A DNA stretch of 64,000 nt from Saxidomus purpurata (GCA_022818135.1 JAFMSR010000001.1:39528358-39592357); one strand, 5' to 3'. Counted from the first letter of the stretch, positions 13,770-27,847 are shown. Notes: generated by a model not told the origin, from the sequence alone. A program made the numbers and translations.

Positions 13770-15200
13770 TTGTATATTTTCTCCTATTTTCACAAACTAT
13801 TTGTGTTCGAGAAAAGACATTCAAATAATTACACTTAGCATGATTTCTAAGAAACAGATGTTGGTATGCGGATATTAACTTACGAACTGTGCATATAGCT
13901 TGCAAGAAAATTAAAAGCAAATTTAATTTGAATTGCAAATTTCAAAGAAAGATAGAAGACACGTAATAATGTCGAATTTTGTTAATTTTCCTTCGGGAGA
14001 TAAGTGTATGGAGGGTGATATGAAAATGATATAATCAGATATTTATAGAACGATATTGGTACCTTAAAGTAATCTACAAATGTTTTGTAAGAAGTAAACT
14101 GCAACATATAAAATAATGATTCTTTGCTTCGTTTTTCCTGTTTCATTCAGTGCTCGAAATTATTTCGCTAGCAGTGGTACAGAACTGTATTAAAAACTGG
14201 GTTCATTTTATTATGTGATAATTTAATTGATTGACCCGATATACTGCTTTTAAAAATGTCGTTAATTGAGTTTCTATCTTTAGCAATACAGACCTATGTC
14301 AGTAGTCAAGAAAAGAGAAACGAGTTAAAGAACTACATCTAACGGGCTTTTTTGATGCATTTCATACCAAGTATGCCCTTTTGTCATTTTATACTACTGA
14401 TGAGGCCACTGAAATTACGAAGACAGTGAATTGTTTGTAACACTTCAAATGGTTTAATATTTCAAGCTTAATAAAAGAAACGTATTCTATTTTACTTGGT
14501 TAAGAAAAAGTATTTCATAATCAAATGTATCTACCCATAATGAGCGTTTCGATAGTTTACTCGATAATTACCAGGGACATTTATGTATGTCCTTTTAAAA
14601 TAATAACTAGAACACGTTCACTAAACGCAGGTACATTCTCGGTGACAAAACGTATACTTTATTCAGTTTCTCTTGAAAATGACACGTTCTCAAGCAATCA
14701 GCAGTGTATATGCCAGACACTTAACGAATCATGAGAATATACCATGATTTTAATGCTGCATATAAAATATGTTTAGTCATTGTATGTGATCATTTCTCGT
14801 GCTAGTTGTTTGGATCATGTAAGATCAAATTCATTGTTATTTTCTTTTTATTAGCAAATACGTAAACTAATAGGTATGGTAAAGAACATTTTTGTTTATA
14901 TGTATGTAGCTGGTATATTCTTGTGAATATTTCATTATATTTTCGGCAGATTTGGTCGTAACTAAAACAAACCGAAACCTCATTTCTAGGAGAAGGATGA
15001 CGCATACTTAACGTCACAACTATTCTTTTACAGTGGAAGTAATTGGGCAAAGCAGAGTTTCATAAAAAAATTATGTATATTATTTTTCCATGTGTATAAT
15101 TACAATATTGTCGTGCTGAAAGCTGTTGTATATGGGTGTCTGTTAACGTTTCGTTTTCTTTAGCATTCCTAATGCACGCCACGGACCAATATACACATGG
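13770..15200. repeat. Diverged segmental copy C (partner 18930-20400)
   Basis: Collinear matches with 18930-20400 are: 'ttcgagaa..gacattcaaataattacactta' (13807 vs 18960), 'gcaag.aaattaaaag.aaatttga..tg' (13900 vs 19050), 'aaactgcaaca..' with 'tttttc.tgttt.att' (14096 vs 19424), 'gtcgtaactaaaacaaaccgaaacc' (14955 vs 19908), and 'cattcctaatgcacgccacggaccaa' (15164 vs 20381). The first block also matches unit B at 8250. No gene is recognised; open frames here are not conserved between copies. Confidence 0.55.
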
Positions 15201-16609
15201 ATTGGCAACTCTTGCATTTTCCCACACAACTCAACCTTTTTGTCGCGAGCTACGAGACTTTAACGTGATGTTTGCATCCAATGAACATATCCGTAGTTGT
15301 CCGAATATCCGAATTGCTTCCGACTGTTGTCGACCATATTGAAATGAATCGAGAAATATTGCTTAAATGAAATCAATTTGAATCGTGTTTTCGAAATATT
15401 TATTGCGCATTGGTTTGTTTTCTTTATGTAATTTTGTCGTATTAGAATCTGTATTAATTTTCGTAATGCCAAATTTTTATCGATTTTATTTGTTAGAAAT
15501 GTTTGAATGTACAGGATTTTTGCACCAACGAAGTTCAATTTAAACAAAATAATAATCCGATATATGTTAACTCAATGGACGCATTTTAAAGCTATTTTCG
15601 GGAAGTATGATACGCAAATATGTTTTTATAATAAAAAGTATCTCTAAGGAAGATACACGGCCGTTGTATCAAATCAAAAATAGCATTCCCCTTTCTTTAT
15701 TTTAGCAATGTCTATCAAAAAATGCGCGACATCAGAGTTGTCGCCAAGCGCGCGCAAGGCATTGTGGTTGTTTGCTTTCCCGGTAACGTTTGTCGATTTT
15801 TTGAAGTTGCCAATACATGTGTATAAAGGTCCGTGTACACGCTAGTGGTACAGAATGTGACTTGACATGCACAAAGGTAAAAGGTTCTGGGAGGCTGTAT
15901 AGTTACATGTAATACAGACTGTATATTGGTCGTAGACAGATATTTATCCCGCAACTTCGTTGATCAACGTTTTACCCACGCTAAACGTTCGAAAAAGATT
16001 TTTATCGAAACCACGTTATACTTGTATGCTAGTGTCAATATTGACCAGTATACGTCTGCCTAGTACATGTATGTATAAATGTCACAGGAGTGAACATGAT
16101 TCCTACAATCAAAATCGCCATTTCTTATTTCAACAACTTAAGTCTTTAACATAGCTATATTTCACCTAACCAGGTTTTATTTCCCTCAACTCCGTTTTTC
16201 CACTAAGATCTATCAAACGACGGCGGAAAGAAACATAAGCAATATGCTCTGAGTGTATTGCCATTGGTTTATGAACAACTAAACTAAATTATTTTTCTCA
16301 CAGAGAGGTAATTCTTCTTATTGTCTATCTTTATTAACTGGGCTACAGAATGGAATACCATTCTGTTAACCATCTACCGATATCCCTTCAATCAAAAAAG
16401 TACAATAAGGGATTTGATAAAGCAATACATGTACTTGTGTCAAATTGTCAATGAAACTCAATTAAAGAATCTATCACAAGCTTTCATTTAAGACATTGGT
16501 TAACATTTCAACTGTATCTGATTAATAGCATCGGAGTTTAAATCCAATAAGTAGGGTGCAAACAAAAAGCTTGATTAAAATTTTATCAATTTGTAAGAAA
16601 AATAATTAA
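15201..16609. other. Non-coding stretch
   Basis: No gene recognised. Short frames at 15260-15547 (-), 15715-15954 (-) and 15960-16154 (+) have no motif. A modestly CpG-rich segment (about 15705-15800, with 'gcgcgcaagg') stands out from the AT-rich background but shows no recognisable element. Confidence 0.5.
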
Positions 16610-17700
16610 AAGATAGATAGATAGATAAATTTATTTCGGCAAAGGAAAACATTCAATGGTTTACAAACAGTATATAAAATAAAATAAGAAAATAATATTA
16701 AATGATATATAATGAACCAGAAACCAAAACATGCTTCCCAATACCAAGGATAACACAATAAAGAGCAGCTCTTATTTCCATTGTGGTCCTTAGTATTGGT
16801 GGCATGACATAGAGAGGCAATTTTAAAACTATAAAAAACAAAATATTCAAATAATGATGTTCTTATCACAGATTAGATATTGCAATTAAATTATCACAAA
16901 ACTTATCACATCCGTTATTAATTTAAGATACTTATACAGATTAAATACCCTCAAAAACTGATAAGTCATTCAACAAACTAACCAAATTTAAATTCTAAAA
17001 AGATATCTAAATAGACACAGTCATGACTTATAAATATACTGACAGTTGTCTATATCTGTATAAAAATAGCATGTCACGGAAACTAATGTGAGTAAAAATA
17101 ATAAAATTATTAAGATTTTTAAACCCTAAACTGACTAAAAAACCAAAGCCGAAACTTGTTAAGTAAAGGTTTAAAGATAAAAACTTAAAAAAAATGAAAT
17201 ACTATTCATTAGATGGCTTTTGATTGCTACCTTGAACGATTGAAATTTGTTAATTTCTGTTATTTTATTTTCTGTTTCAAAGTTTGGAGCCCAGAAAAAA
17301 AGACTTTGACCCAGAACTCTTTACCTTTGGGAGACAATAACCCTCTTTTTACTAAGCCTGGTGCTATAATCATGCAAAAAGTTTTGGGAAACAAAAGATT
17401 CATCCATATAATCAGGTGCCAGTTTGTTTTTAACCTTGAAAACATGCCACAACATAATTTGTTCAACCCTCTTATTAACTGGTAACCAATTTAGGAATTT
17501 AAATTGTTCATGACCATTATGAGCTCTGGAAAAGACCTGATTATCTTATTCTGAGTTGTTTTTAACTTATTTTTCAAAACATGTGTGAAGCCATTATACC
17601 ACACAGAACTTGCGTAGTCATAATGACATTGAATTAAGGACATAACAAGTAACGTTTTAGCATGATAAATAAACTTCAGTTTAATTTCTATTGGACACTA
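16610..17700 (-). mobile_element. Decayed LINE (non-LTR retrotransposon) 3' end
   Basis: Read on the minus strand, segments resemble the C-terminal part of a LINE ORF2: 'MSLIQCHYDYASSVWYNGF' (about 17580-17640), then the WLPVNKRVEQIMLWHVFKVK-like motif (about 17415-17485) followed by 'LAPDYM'. These correspond to the conserved region after the reverse transcriptase, including 'NWLPV.KR.E.I'. The frame is broken by stops and shifts, so the copy is dead. The minus-strand 3' end runs into a (TATC)n tract at 16610-16627, as in many LINEs. The downstream 0.6 kb (16610-17200) is an AT-rich 3' untranslated region. The clade (CR1, L2 or other) cannot be fixed by eye. Confidence 0.7.
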
Positions 17701-18929
17701 AACAAGAATAACGTTTGATCTAGATATTTCATGAAGAAAGGAAGAAAATGTTATAGTATCTCTATAGAAACTTTGTTGCATATTGTTTGTTGTATTACAC
17801 GTTATGGTTGCAGTCTAATGACTGATGTATTTCCAACACAAGTTGAAATCATATACTCATGTTAATTAGATATTATAGCTGCTAAACATTACCAGCTAAA
17901 CACTTAAAGAATATCACTCCGACACGTTACCAGGAAAGAAAATATTACATTTTCCCCTTTTTTACAGACCATATTGAACGTGGTATAAGTTTGATTGTCA
18001 TCAATTTCAGCAGTATGTACGGATCAAATATTAAGAGTACACCATACCGTGTTCATACTATTCAAGTCCAAATCAAATGTCTGAAAATTGTAATGTGGAT
18101 AATTTTAACTCTTAAACACGGGAACATTAATTAAGTTAAAAAAGCATAAGATGTTCTGTAAAATACATGTTCTAAGAAATAACAGAAATGTGAAGCCATG
18201 TAATAAGTGAACAATTTATGTTTTCCCTTCCTTAATTTAAATCCACCGTTCGTTTTAATGCAATTCTCTTCATCAATGGCTCTTTAGATTATACTTAGGA
18301 GACTTATAATACCAATTTGTTATTTTTTTATACTTGTACTATTTCTATTATCTCCTGGTGTTATCTTTCGATGAAAAGTATGGTGTATATATTTATCAGT
18401 CTTTGCAAATAATGGTCAATAATAGATGGGCTTTTCAAAGATCTGTTTGTAAGTCTACTTTGAAGAATGCGCAACTGTGCTGCGTTTTAAAAGAAAACAT
18501 TTCATTTGTGGCTGTAAGGAATAAAAATAGCAAACGAAGTTGATCTCGTCAAAATCTTGTATTCATTAGAACAATTTCTTTACTTCTGTATAGACAGGAA
18601 AGAAAAAGAAACAAATTTAATAATAAGAGTGTAACATCACACACATCCCGCCTTCTTTTCTTAACACTATTCCTGTGGTATATGTTGTCGAAAACTGATG
18701 AAATAGCTTTTTGCATAAATATAAGCAAGTCTATCGATGAATGGAACTACTGCTCCGCTCAGTTTGATTTCATTGCATGAGACATCGTGTTGCCTTTTCT
18801 TCTGAGAATACATTTGATACGTTTTACATATTCGCCGCAAAACTGTATATCACCATTCCACAGAGACACTAATGTACAATAATAAATAGACTTGTTTCTT
18901 CTAATGTGCTTTTCCTTCCCCAGTTGTCA
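17701..18929. other. Non-coding stretch
   Basis: Nothing recognised. It is AT-rich with one short open frame at 18334-18543 (+) without motif. The upstream part (17701-17870) may still belong to the decayed LINE, but I cannot read protein in it. Confidence 0.5.
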
Positions 18930-20400
18930 AAAACATTGGTATTCTTAACATTTTTTTCTTCGAGAACAGACAATTAAACAGTTACATTTACCCAGTTTCG
19001 GAGAACAGATTTTGCTTCGAGGCAATTCATTCACAAAATCTGCATGTTATGCAAGTAAATTAAAAGAAAATTTGACTTGCTAATGTTCAAGAAATATAGA
19101 AGTTACGTTCTACAATTGAACTGAGATATGTCTTGTCAAGACGAGATTGAAGTGCAAATGCGTATTTAATGTGCGAGGCGTTAAAAAATCGTTTTACTGG
19201 AACATAGCGTACATTTCGTACCAAGAAAAAGTACATATTATTATTTGAATATATTTTTGATCCTCTACATCAGATTTTCACTTTTTACGTACATTGTACC
19301 AGTCATTGTATCATGATACCAGCAAACTAGGGTAGCTAGAGATAAAAAAAACATTACGTATGATGAACTTAACAAAAAGACGAAAATTTATCAAATGGTT
19401 TTTACTGAAGGAAAACTGCAACACAGCAGATAACAATGTTCTGTCCCATTTTTCTTTATTTGATCTCACGAACTATCATTTTTCATGAATATTTTTTTAT
19501 AAACACATGCATTTCATTTATATAAATCATTCCTTCTTTTTTTGGAAGTGTGAATTCATAGTAGCGGTCAGAAAGTGAAAATCAATTTCATTAATTTCTA
19601 AAGAGAATTGTTTACAAAGTAAGCCGTTTATACAATCAACTGAATAGTACAGACAGCTATGCAACATAAAAATGGAAAAGCATCTATGATTTCACTTTTG
19701 TTACCACTGACTCTACGAAAGATGACAAACAATGACAATTGTTGAGACCAGTTTGAAGTGTTTTATAATTAAATGCATTAGCGCATAATTGAACGTTTAA
19801 ATAGTTAATAAAATACTGGAGATATAATGTAGAACAAAAGCATGACCTGTACATTTATAATTCTGAAATTAATTATACATTTACAAAATCATGTTTTCGC
19901 TAGGTTCGGTCGTAGCCAAAACAAACATTGAAACCGCATTTTAAGTGGGCCACAGTTCATCCTTGTCACAAGTGGTTTATACAATAACTTACAATAAGTA
20001 AAAAAGTGTTTTTAAAGGTCCATTACTACGACCAAAGCGACTTTTCTTTTTAACAGGCGTCTTCTAAAAAAGAAAATATGACATACTGCATCGAATGCGA
20101 CCATATTGTGTTGAAAATTTGAGTTTAACAAAAGAATTAATCAGTTTTATTTTGCATTTTCAAAAATGAAAGCACGGCTATTGTAAAGTTTTAGAAGCCA
20201 GTTTCAAACAGTATTTCCTTGTTACAATTCCAGAAAATTTTATTTGGTCCTAAAAATGGACCCTTAAGAAGAGATCTGATAAACATGAGAAATGTTCTAT
20301 GCACATTATTGCAATGCGCTTTCAATTCACTTTTAAAGTAGTTGTTTGTATGGGTTCGTTTTGTTGTTGCTTTTGTGGTAATGTTCCCAATGCACTGCAT
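18930..20400. repeat. Diverged segmental copy D (partner 13770-15200)
   Basis: Collinear with copy C at five or more blocks (see that entry), with similar total length and the same orientation. Spacing between blocks differs by up to a few hundred bases, consistent with old duplication followed by indels. The open frame at 20191-20400 (-) covers a matched block but is not open in copy C, so it is not called a gene. Confidence 0.55.
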
Positions 20401-21439
20401 GGAACAACAATTAAACGTGAATGTTTGACAATGAAATCGATTCTAGTTTTCATTTCTTCCTTTTAAGAAGTGAATACTGTGCAACATTGACAGACCGTCA
20501 GCATGTGAAAACGTTTACGTAATTGACAACGTAGACGTAACTGAAAATAGACTATGCGTGTTAGTGTTACAACTGATTTATCTTAAAGTCATGATGAAGT
20601 TAATCTTTCAATGGTATTCATTTTCATGAAACATAATGAATATTGCAGGGGTATACTTATCTCATCTTTTTCCATTTTCAGAGAAAACGATGTTCAACGT
20701 ATGGAATAAAAAAGTTATAAAACGCTCGGGTCAATATCTCACAAGTGTGCCAATATCGCCTTGAGGCACACCTGCCTCGTGTAATAACCTCTACGAATCA
20801 CGTAACACATCGACAATATTATATCATAAAACATTTAAAACTATTATATTAGTGTCCGAACGGACATAAATTGACCAATTAAATAAGCGAGAGAGCAATT
20901 ATATTGGATATCTCCATAAAACAAACATTATTATATAGAACTTTCTTTCTGATGTTTTCGTGAGTAAATGGATGATACAAGAACGGTGATCAGACGCTAT
21001 CTGATAAATGTGTTATTCAATGCCTCAGTTGCTATGGTTTCGGCTTTTTCCATAAGAAGACAGGTTTAAAAACACATTTTAATCATTGTAAAACAAACTA
21101 TCGTGTGGGATGTTGCACGTATTATTTTCCTTCTTGAAATTATGTCTTCCACAATTATTTCAAAACTCAATTTAGCATATGGCTATGTCCGTAACTCTGT
21201 GAATTCTATGAATTTAAGGAATCATTGCGTGATATGTAAAATACAAAAATGGCCATAGTACAAACTTTTAAATCGCAATACAGGTTAATTCATAACATGT
21301 ATGCGACTGGGCTCAGAGAAAAGTTATTTTCCAAAACCAAAATCTAAGTATCTGTATTTGCCGTTGTCTTGTTATAGCGTATATTAGGCATTTCATCTGT
21401 CTGCCAAATAACAGACAAATAGTTTATGTCATGTGCACG
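20401..21439. other. Non-coding stretch with a small degenerate hairpin
   Basis: No gene. At about 20751-20780 'gtgtgcc' pairs with 'ggcacac' around 'aatatcgccttga', followed by 'ctgcctcgtg'. The 'GCCTTGAG' word also occurs in the core of hairpin 3, so this may be a worn relative of the hairpin family; the evidence is thin. Confidence 0.45.
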
Positions 21440-21551
21440 AGGTTCAGATGGAAATATCCTTCACCTCAGATAACTGTTTTGCGGGAGCTCGACAGAGCCT
21501 CGTTCCCGACAAAACAGTTACCTGAGGTGACGGATATTTCCATCTGAACCT
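21440..21551. repeat. Long hairpin with GC-rich core (hairpin 2)
   Basis: Arms of about 45 bases (aggttcagatggaaatatcc.. pairing with ..ggatatttccatctgaacct, then 'tcacctcag.taactgtttt' pairing with its complement). Only a few mismatches or one-base offsets were seen. The centre at 21488-21502 is CTCGACAGAGCCTCG, differing by one base from hairpin 1, and is flanked by a short cggga/tcccg stem. It lies directly beside the Penelope-like element, but the two do not share sequence. Confidence 0.85.
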
Positions 21552-21565
21552 TAGTATAAATATAA

Positions 21566-22900
21566 TCAAGACAACACAAAGTTTTCAATTTACATGTTTC
21601 GACTTTATGCCTTCGTCAGAAAATATACTACATACAGTAAACAAAACAAAAAGACATCACGTCCGTTAAAAAGTACGCAAACGTCCGCGTGATGAAAAAC
21701 AATGTAAGGTTTATAATATAAAATATGGATCAGACTGATGCGGCGGGTTTTATTAAAATGAAATGTATTTATTCAATACACGATAAATGAATATAAAACC
21801 CAACATATCTATATGAAAAACCATTACTAATGAATATAAGATATGTTATATAAGGATTTGGCAAACTGGTGATCATCAGATATAATACGATGATACCTTT
21901 TAGCTTGACTGTATGATTTCCAATCCCTACAAGTTTTAGGATGGGAGGTTGAATATTCAAGATACTGATGAATGTTAGTATTTTTAATATGAATCATTGT
22001 GGACATGTTATTACCGGAATCCTTACATATATCTACATCAAGGAAAGAAACGTGGTCATTCGAAATATCGTAAGTAAACTTGATTGTATCATGAAAATCA
22101 TTTAAAACCTTGTTGGTTTTTAACTGACAGGTTTCTAGAAAATCTTGTTCTAGCGTACCTATGAACAATGACGCATATGCCGTAGCCAGTGGCCGCACCC
22201 ATAGCCGTTCCCATAATCTAAAAGGTAGTTGTCACAATTAAAATGAAAGTGGTTATTCTTATGTGTGAGTTCGATAAGTGCACATACATTATCGTTACGT
22301 AATTTACTATTATACAGATTTTTATTTTTACTTAAGAAAAACTTACAGGCGTCAATTCCGTCAGAATGAGGTATATTGGTATACATTGAACTCACGTCTA
22401 ACGTAACCAAATAACTACATTTTTTGTACTGGGAGACAACTTACAATTCTTGATTTTTGTAAGGAAATCCGTCGTATCTTTAACGTAAGAGGGAATGGAT
22501 CGTCTGCCACGATGGTCAGACTTCATCAATGGATATGCTGCGTTTATTAATGTCCAGCACAATTAGTCCCCCCTTCTCTGTCAGAAAATCTCCAATGTTA
22601 TTGGTATAAGAGACTTCTTGAAATTTTCATTGAATCAGGTTTTGAAATAAACTTAAAACTGTCCACCCGTGTCCTTCTTGCATCAACACAAAACTTCATT
22701 ATGGTGGCGCAACATAAGTCATTTGTTTCATTTTCAAATTTAACCAACTCCATCGTAAAAGGCTCGAATGATTTTGAATAAATCCAAATACGGCAATATT
22801 TTCATATAACGTCAGCAGATTTTTAAAAATGACGTAGGCAACGAATTATCAAATTCACAGGCAAAATTGGCAAACATTTTAGCAGATGAAACAGATAGAT
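21566..22900 (-). mobile_element. Decayed Penelope-like element, RT fragment
   Basis: On the minus strand the reading passes from 'IPSYVKDTTDFLTKI' (about 22440-22490) to 'VTLDVSSMYTNIPHSDGI' (from 22409), then 'LTHKNNHFHFN..NYLLDY', and after a frameshift near 22195 to 'ATAYASLFIGTLEQDFL' and 'FLDVDI'. This is the order of conserved blocks in Penelope-like reverse transcriptases (YTNIP, G..MG, then A.YA.L..G..E). The expected YADD-like block and a GIY-YIG endonuclease were not found intact. A minus-strand sequence near 21604-21630, 'ctgacgaaggcataaagtcg', resembles the terminal repeat motif common in these elements. Stops upstream (22400-22600) and the frameshift make the copy inactive. Confidence 0.8.
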
Positions 22901-25900
22901 AGTTTCGGATAATAGTATTTTTTCCAAGTGCTCCGTACAAAAGCTATTTTAGTTATAAATTCTTTCAAGTTCTTTTTATTCTTCTTATAAAAAAGAAGAA
23001 ACTTTGAAGTAAACAAGGATTGATTTATATATTCATATTGCTTGAGAAATGAAAAAAGAAACGGCAGACGTTTTGGAAATGCTATGTACCTTCTATATCG
23101 CGATTAAAACATAGATTGATCGATTTCTAGGCTTTGAACATTATATTATTGTTAAAATGTATGTATAGAACTTTGCATAACGAGAAATCCAAAAGACAAA
23201 ATATGAAGTGGGCACAACTCCAAATTATGACACCCATTAAACTTTTCTTTCACAATGTCAAATTGATTTCAATGTGATTTTACATAGTAAGTACATGTTT
23301 CATTGAAAAGCGTTACACCCTCACTGCTCCCTTTCATTTTAAATTTTTAGAATTACCCATAGCAGTGCGTATATAGATCTATGTTATAAAGAAGCCAAAT
23401 GCAATGCCATTGTAATTAATCATGATGAGCTGCTTTCAAAGAGAAAATTGCTTGGGCTCGTACGGCTATACCATAACGACGTCTAGGCACGGTATACTTC
23501 GAATTGATAGAGGTAATAATTCTAAAAGTGATCTTACTTTATTATACCCCCTGGTAATTGAGACAAAATGTAGTACAGTTGACCATAATTATATTAAATG
23601 CTTCCTTTTCGTGCGTGTACAAATCCTTTCTCATTTTATATCAGTGAGTTCTCTACCCCGCATGCTGACCTATGAGTGCTAAAATGTTAAATTTTCTGCG
23701 CGTAATTTACGAAGAAGTTATTTAATGTCTTACAGGCTTTAGTTTTATTTAAGAGTATGGTAGAATAGTTGTTTTACAGTGTAATTCAAATTTACAGAGA
23801 CACATCCTAATGCTGAATGCAATTTAAATAACTTGCAAACTTTAGTAAGTAATTGATAAATTGAAAGAGTCCGCCCCAAAGAGATTCGGCTTAAGAAATA
23901 AATATCATAATTTAAATATGTGTAATTTTTACATCAAAGTAGTATTGTTCTAGTCTTCTAAGATAAACGATGTAAACAATGCATTTGCTTCTACTGACGT
24001 ATCTGTTTTCTTCCTGGTCTTTATAAAAGACATCTTAAGTATCTATAATACTTCATGAAAATTAAATATAATCAACGATTTATATTAAGCACACTCTACT
24101 TCTACTGATATTTTGCTTTTCTACATGCTGCCGCGCCATAAAACACCTACATGCTGATGTGCTGTTACTTCCCCCTCAATCAAATTGTAGGTAATTCAAT
24201 TTGCCTATATCCAGCGCATGTTATTTTTTTTAGGTTATTGTTACTCTGTATGGCCTAGTTTATCACATGACACCAAAGAGGTTAGATATAGGATCATGGT
24301 GTTATCCTACTTACTTCAACCAGCACTGTAAATATAAATAAAAATTGCCTCGAATTTAAAACAACTTAAATAAAGCAACGAACGAGCTACTGTGAAACGT
24401 TGAACACGGTGTTATTTTGTTATATTCTATAAAGCATATATTTCGACCTGGTTATATTCAGAAGGAATTCGAAACGAGCTCCCCGAGATAACCATGTTCG
24501 CTTTTTGAAAACGGAGATAATTGGTGTTGGATTCTCAGTAAGTTCGACATACATGTATCAAACGTCAGACTATTGTCGTCAAGCTCGTGACAGCATATCA
24601 TTGGCATGAGTAAGTCGTATGGAAAACTACTGATGCTTTCTTCAAATATTTTTAGAAGAAGAAAGATAACAGTTTCTTCTGCTTATTTCTTCATCATCTT
24701 AATTTTGGTTTTGTCATTAGGACAGTCGTTGCATGCACGGGCATTTGTAACATTCATTAATAATTCATATTTAAGTTGAAGAAACGTGTTGCGAACTCGC
24801 ATTTTCAAACTCAAAGATAATTTTAAAAATTAAAAAAAAGTTAAATTTTTAGGTACTCTTTCAAAGACTGGACTTTGATGTTCATCCTCATTTTAAATCA
24901 AGATACATATCCGTATTTCATTGTCACGATTCCCTTAACATAAAAGACTAAAATAGCAAGGTTTTCATGTTTAATTCATTATATCTTGAAATGTAAATAC
25001 TTGGCAAGCCTTACTGTCAAAAGTGAAGTTAATATTTCATATAAAATCCCCAGACGTTTGCAATAGCAGACTAATTATATAAAATAAGTTCTCTTGCTGG
25101 TTGGTAATAGAGTATACCATCAAAATAGTAGAGGCATAGTTGTTCATTGCTTGTATCAAAGACTAGTTAAGGTTTTCAGAGGCCACATACATGTACCTGT
25201 CAGTTCATTGCTGGTTTCAGGTCTCATGTTGCATGATATAACAAATGGCTAAAATAAGTTAATTTTATATAATGAGAGAGAGAGGCTTCTTAAAGGAGTG
25301 AACAGAAATTGTTCAAAGTGATACATTGTGCCGATTTGTTAAATATATATTCAGTTCAACATTTCAATTTAAACTAAGAACGAAACACTACCAGCAGATT
25401 AGGTAATAATTATAATTGTATATTTTGGTGTGTTTGCATTGCGACTGATTCTACAACATTATGTTATTGATATTAAAAACTTCTAAGTTGATATTTACGT
25501 TTGATAAACGTTTGATATGACGTTTGATATGACGTTCGGAAACCAATGTGAAAAGTTGGTTACCATAACACACTACATAAGTTTTCGTTTTCTTCGTTTT
25601 TGTTTTTCTTCCGACCATGGGATTTCTTCCCCTGTACACTTGAAAAGACCCTGATTTTTGTGTATCATGTTAAAAAAATTCACCTCTAAGTTGTTGTTGC
25701 CCTATGCAATTTAAAAAAGGGGCCTGATACAGTACACAATTTATTATTCCTCAACGATTTTTCGTGAGGGTGTTTCAAGTGTTTTCTTTATTTCTGCGTA
25801 TGACGACTATTTTTACATTTTATCGTCAGCAATCAGATAAGGAAATCAGTGCATTACCTCTGTCTGCTACATGAATTTATTGACATTCCTGTTCGAGATC

Positions 25901-27532
25901 TGACTGCTGGTATGACATGCTTATTTAATGCAAAATTATATATACAATCATTGGTATTCGTAATTTAGAAATAGTTAAAAAAGCAATATTCAATCAACCA
26001 TTTAGTGACAGAACTTTGTTTTAAAAATCTGCCAGTAATAAAACAGCATTATTCGTAAAAAAGCTTTCAAATTGTGTCCAATGATGGCGGTTTTTAAGAA
26101 CTTTATTGCGCTAACTGAAGCTGCAAAATCCAATTACCATAAGTGAGTGGGTTTTATTGGACACCAGTAGAGGACGGACGACTTTGTGCGACTTAGTTAG
26201 ATTCAGAAAAGTAGTATGGAATATCAACTAAGTTGACATATTTTATCTATTTTATGTACTCAGAAACATTGGTCATATGTATTACTTCTTACGTTTACAT
26301 TCAGGCAACCCATTTATGTCACAACTTTAATAAATATCTACTATCCGTTAGATTAGAAAGCAAAGATAAAATAGAAGGTGCAGATGTCCAATTATGGCTG
26401 CATCGTTTTATTTCTTTTACCACCGCTGCTATCAAAACTGACTCTACTATACTCTTATATTCAGATAATAAAATATTGTCCAAAATGTAATCCTTGCTTC
26501 CGATTACCAATCATCTTATCGACAGTTCATGCCTGTGCAAAACCGGAAGTACTTGGAATCAAATCTATAAAACATTCAAAATTTCTTTAGTGAAAACTGT
26601 TTCGAATACCTAACTAAATGTTGAGTGATGAAAAACCATTTTTGAATCTCGTTACAAATGTTGAATCAGAAAGTGACATCTTACACAAGGTATGTCAGTC
26701 TTTATATTCGTAATAAAGATCTGAGTATTATCGATGACACTGTAACTTATAAACAGCCGATGATCGTGTCAGTAAGGCTAACGTGCACAGTGCGTTCTTC
26801 AAGGGGTTGCGTTGGCGAAAAGCGGCTTACATCCTTAAGTAATTTCATGCATGCCCCCCTCGATTGTCTGAAAAAGTGATCATTATTGCGCTTTTTAGGA
26901 TACAGGATGATCAGAAGGGAACTGTAGTTACTTAATTTAAACTTATTTATTTACAGCACCACTGGACTGTATTCAAGGGTTCAAAAACCATCAACTACTA
27001 ACTGTTTTATTACAATGACCAAACAATTGGCAATGGAGGAAGCATAGAGACAAAGAATCTTGAAGTTATTCATTTGCATGGCATATTCTCGAAAGCATGT
27101 GCTCACAAGCATTTCTAGAAGACATATCCAATACCCCCTTCTTATAATTGAAGTAATCTACTGATATTGAAATTTAAACAATGTCTTTTCTAACCTACTA
27201 AGTAAAATGTATGCCCTTTTTGCTGCTCTCTTAGTCCATGCGCTCACGGCTGCTTTATAGGATGCCTTTGATACGCTGTCCGTCAACAGTTATAAACAGA
27301 TATGCATCACCTTACTAAATATCATAAGTTCAAAATTAAAAAGGCTTAAGTTCGTAGAGTTAGAAAAGTTATGGTAATGATTGTGGTCCTTAGCTTATTC
27401 TAAGGAGTATATTTGCAACATGTTCTCATAAAGTAGGAGATCTTGTTATCAAAGAAAACATATATTATAACTGGCACTGATATATAATTGTAATTGTATC
27501 GTCTAATGAAATAAGGACTACTAATTCTGGCA
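22901..27532. other. Long non-coding stretch
   Basis: No gene recognised in 4.6 kb. Open frames at 23422-23682, 26233-26490 and 26658-26879 (+) and 25451-25639 and 26319-26510 (-) have no recognisable domain, and several overlap on opposite strands. It may be intergenic or a long intron; nothing here decides which. Confidence 0.5.
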
Positions 27533-27630
27533 GGGTTTTTATTTTGGCGATAATGGCGGTCACCGCTGGTTGCGCAAATTTAAACACCGTCATTATAAAC
27601 CACCGCAGTTATAAGGCATCGCCAATATGA
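27533..27630. repeat. Dispersed 'TTTTGGCG' repeat, copy 1
   Basis: Starts 'tttttattttggcgataatggcggtcac' and ends 'ccaccgcagttataaggcatcgccaatatg', with a central 'gcgcaaatttaaacac'. Ends are loosely complementary (ttggcga..tggcggt against accgc..atcgccaa). A second, diverged copy is at 28200. Probably a small non-autonomous element. Confidence 0.6.
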
Positions 27631-27847
27631 AACCAAATGGAAGCAACTCCTATACCTTTTCAACGGGAAATAATTGCTTTATAATATGCATTTAATAAAA
27701 TTGTAATTGAAGTTTAGTCAACGAATACACTTTATCACGAGAGATATACTACCCTGCGGTATACAAATTTAATTCATTACCAACACCTAAAATGAAAATA
27801 ATAGTTTCATGTCAGTTTATGAAAGTATGATGCACAAAAGCATACAG

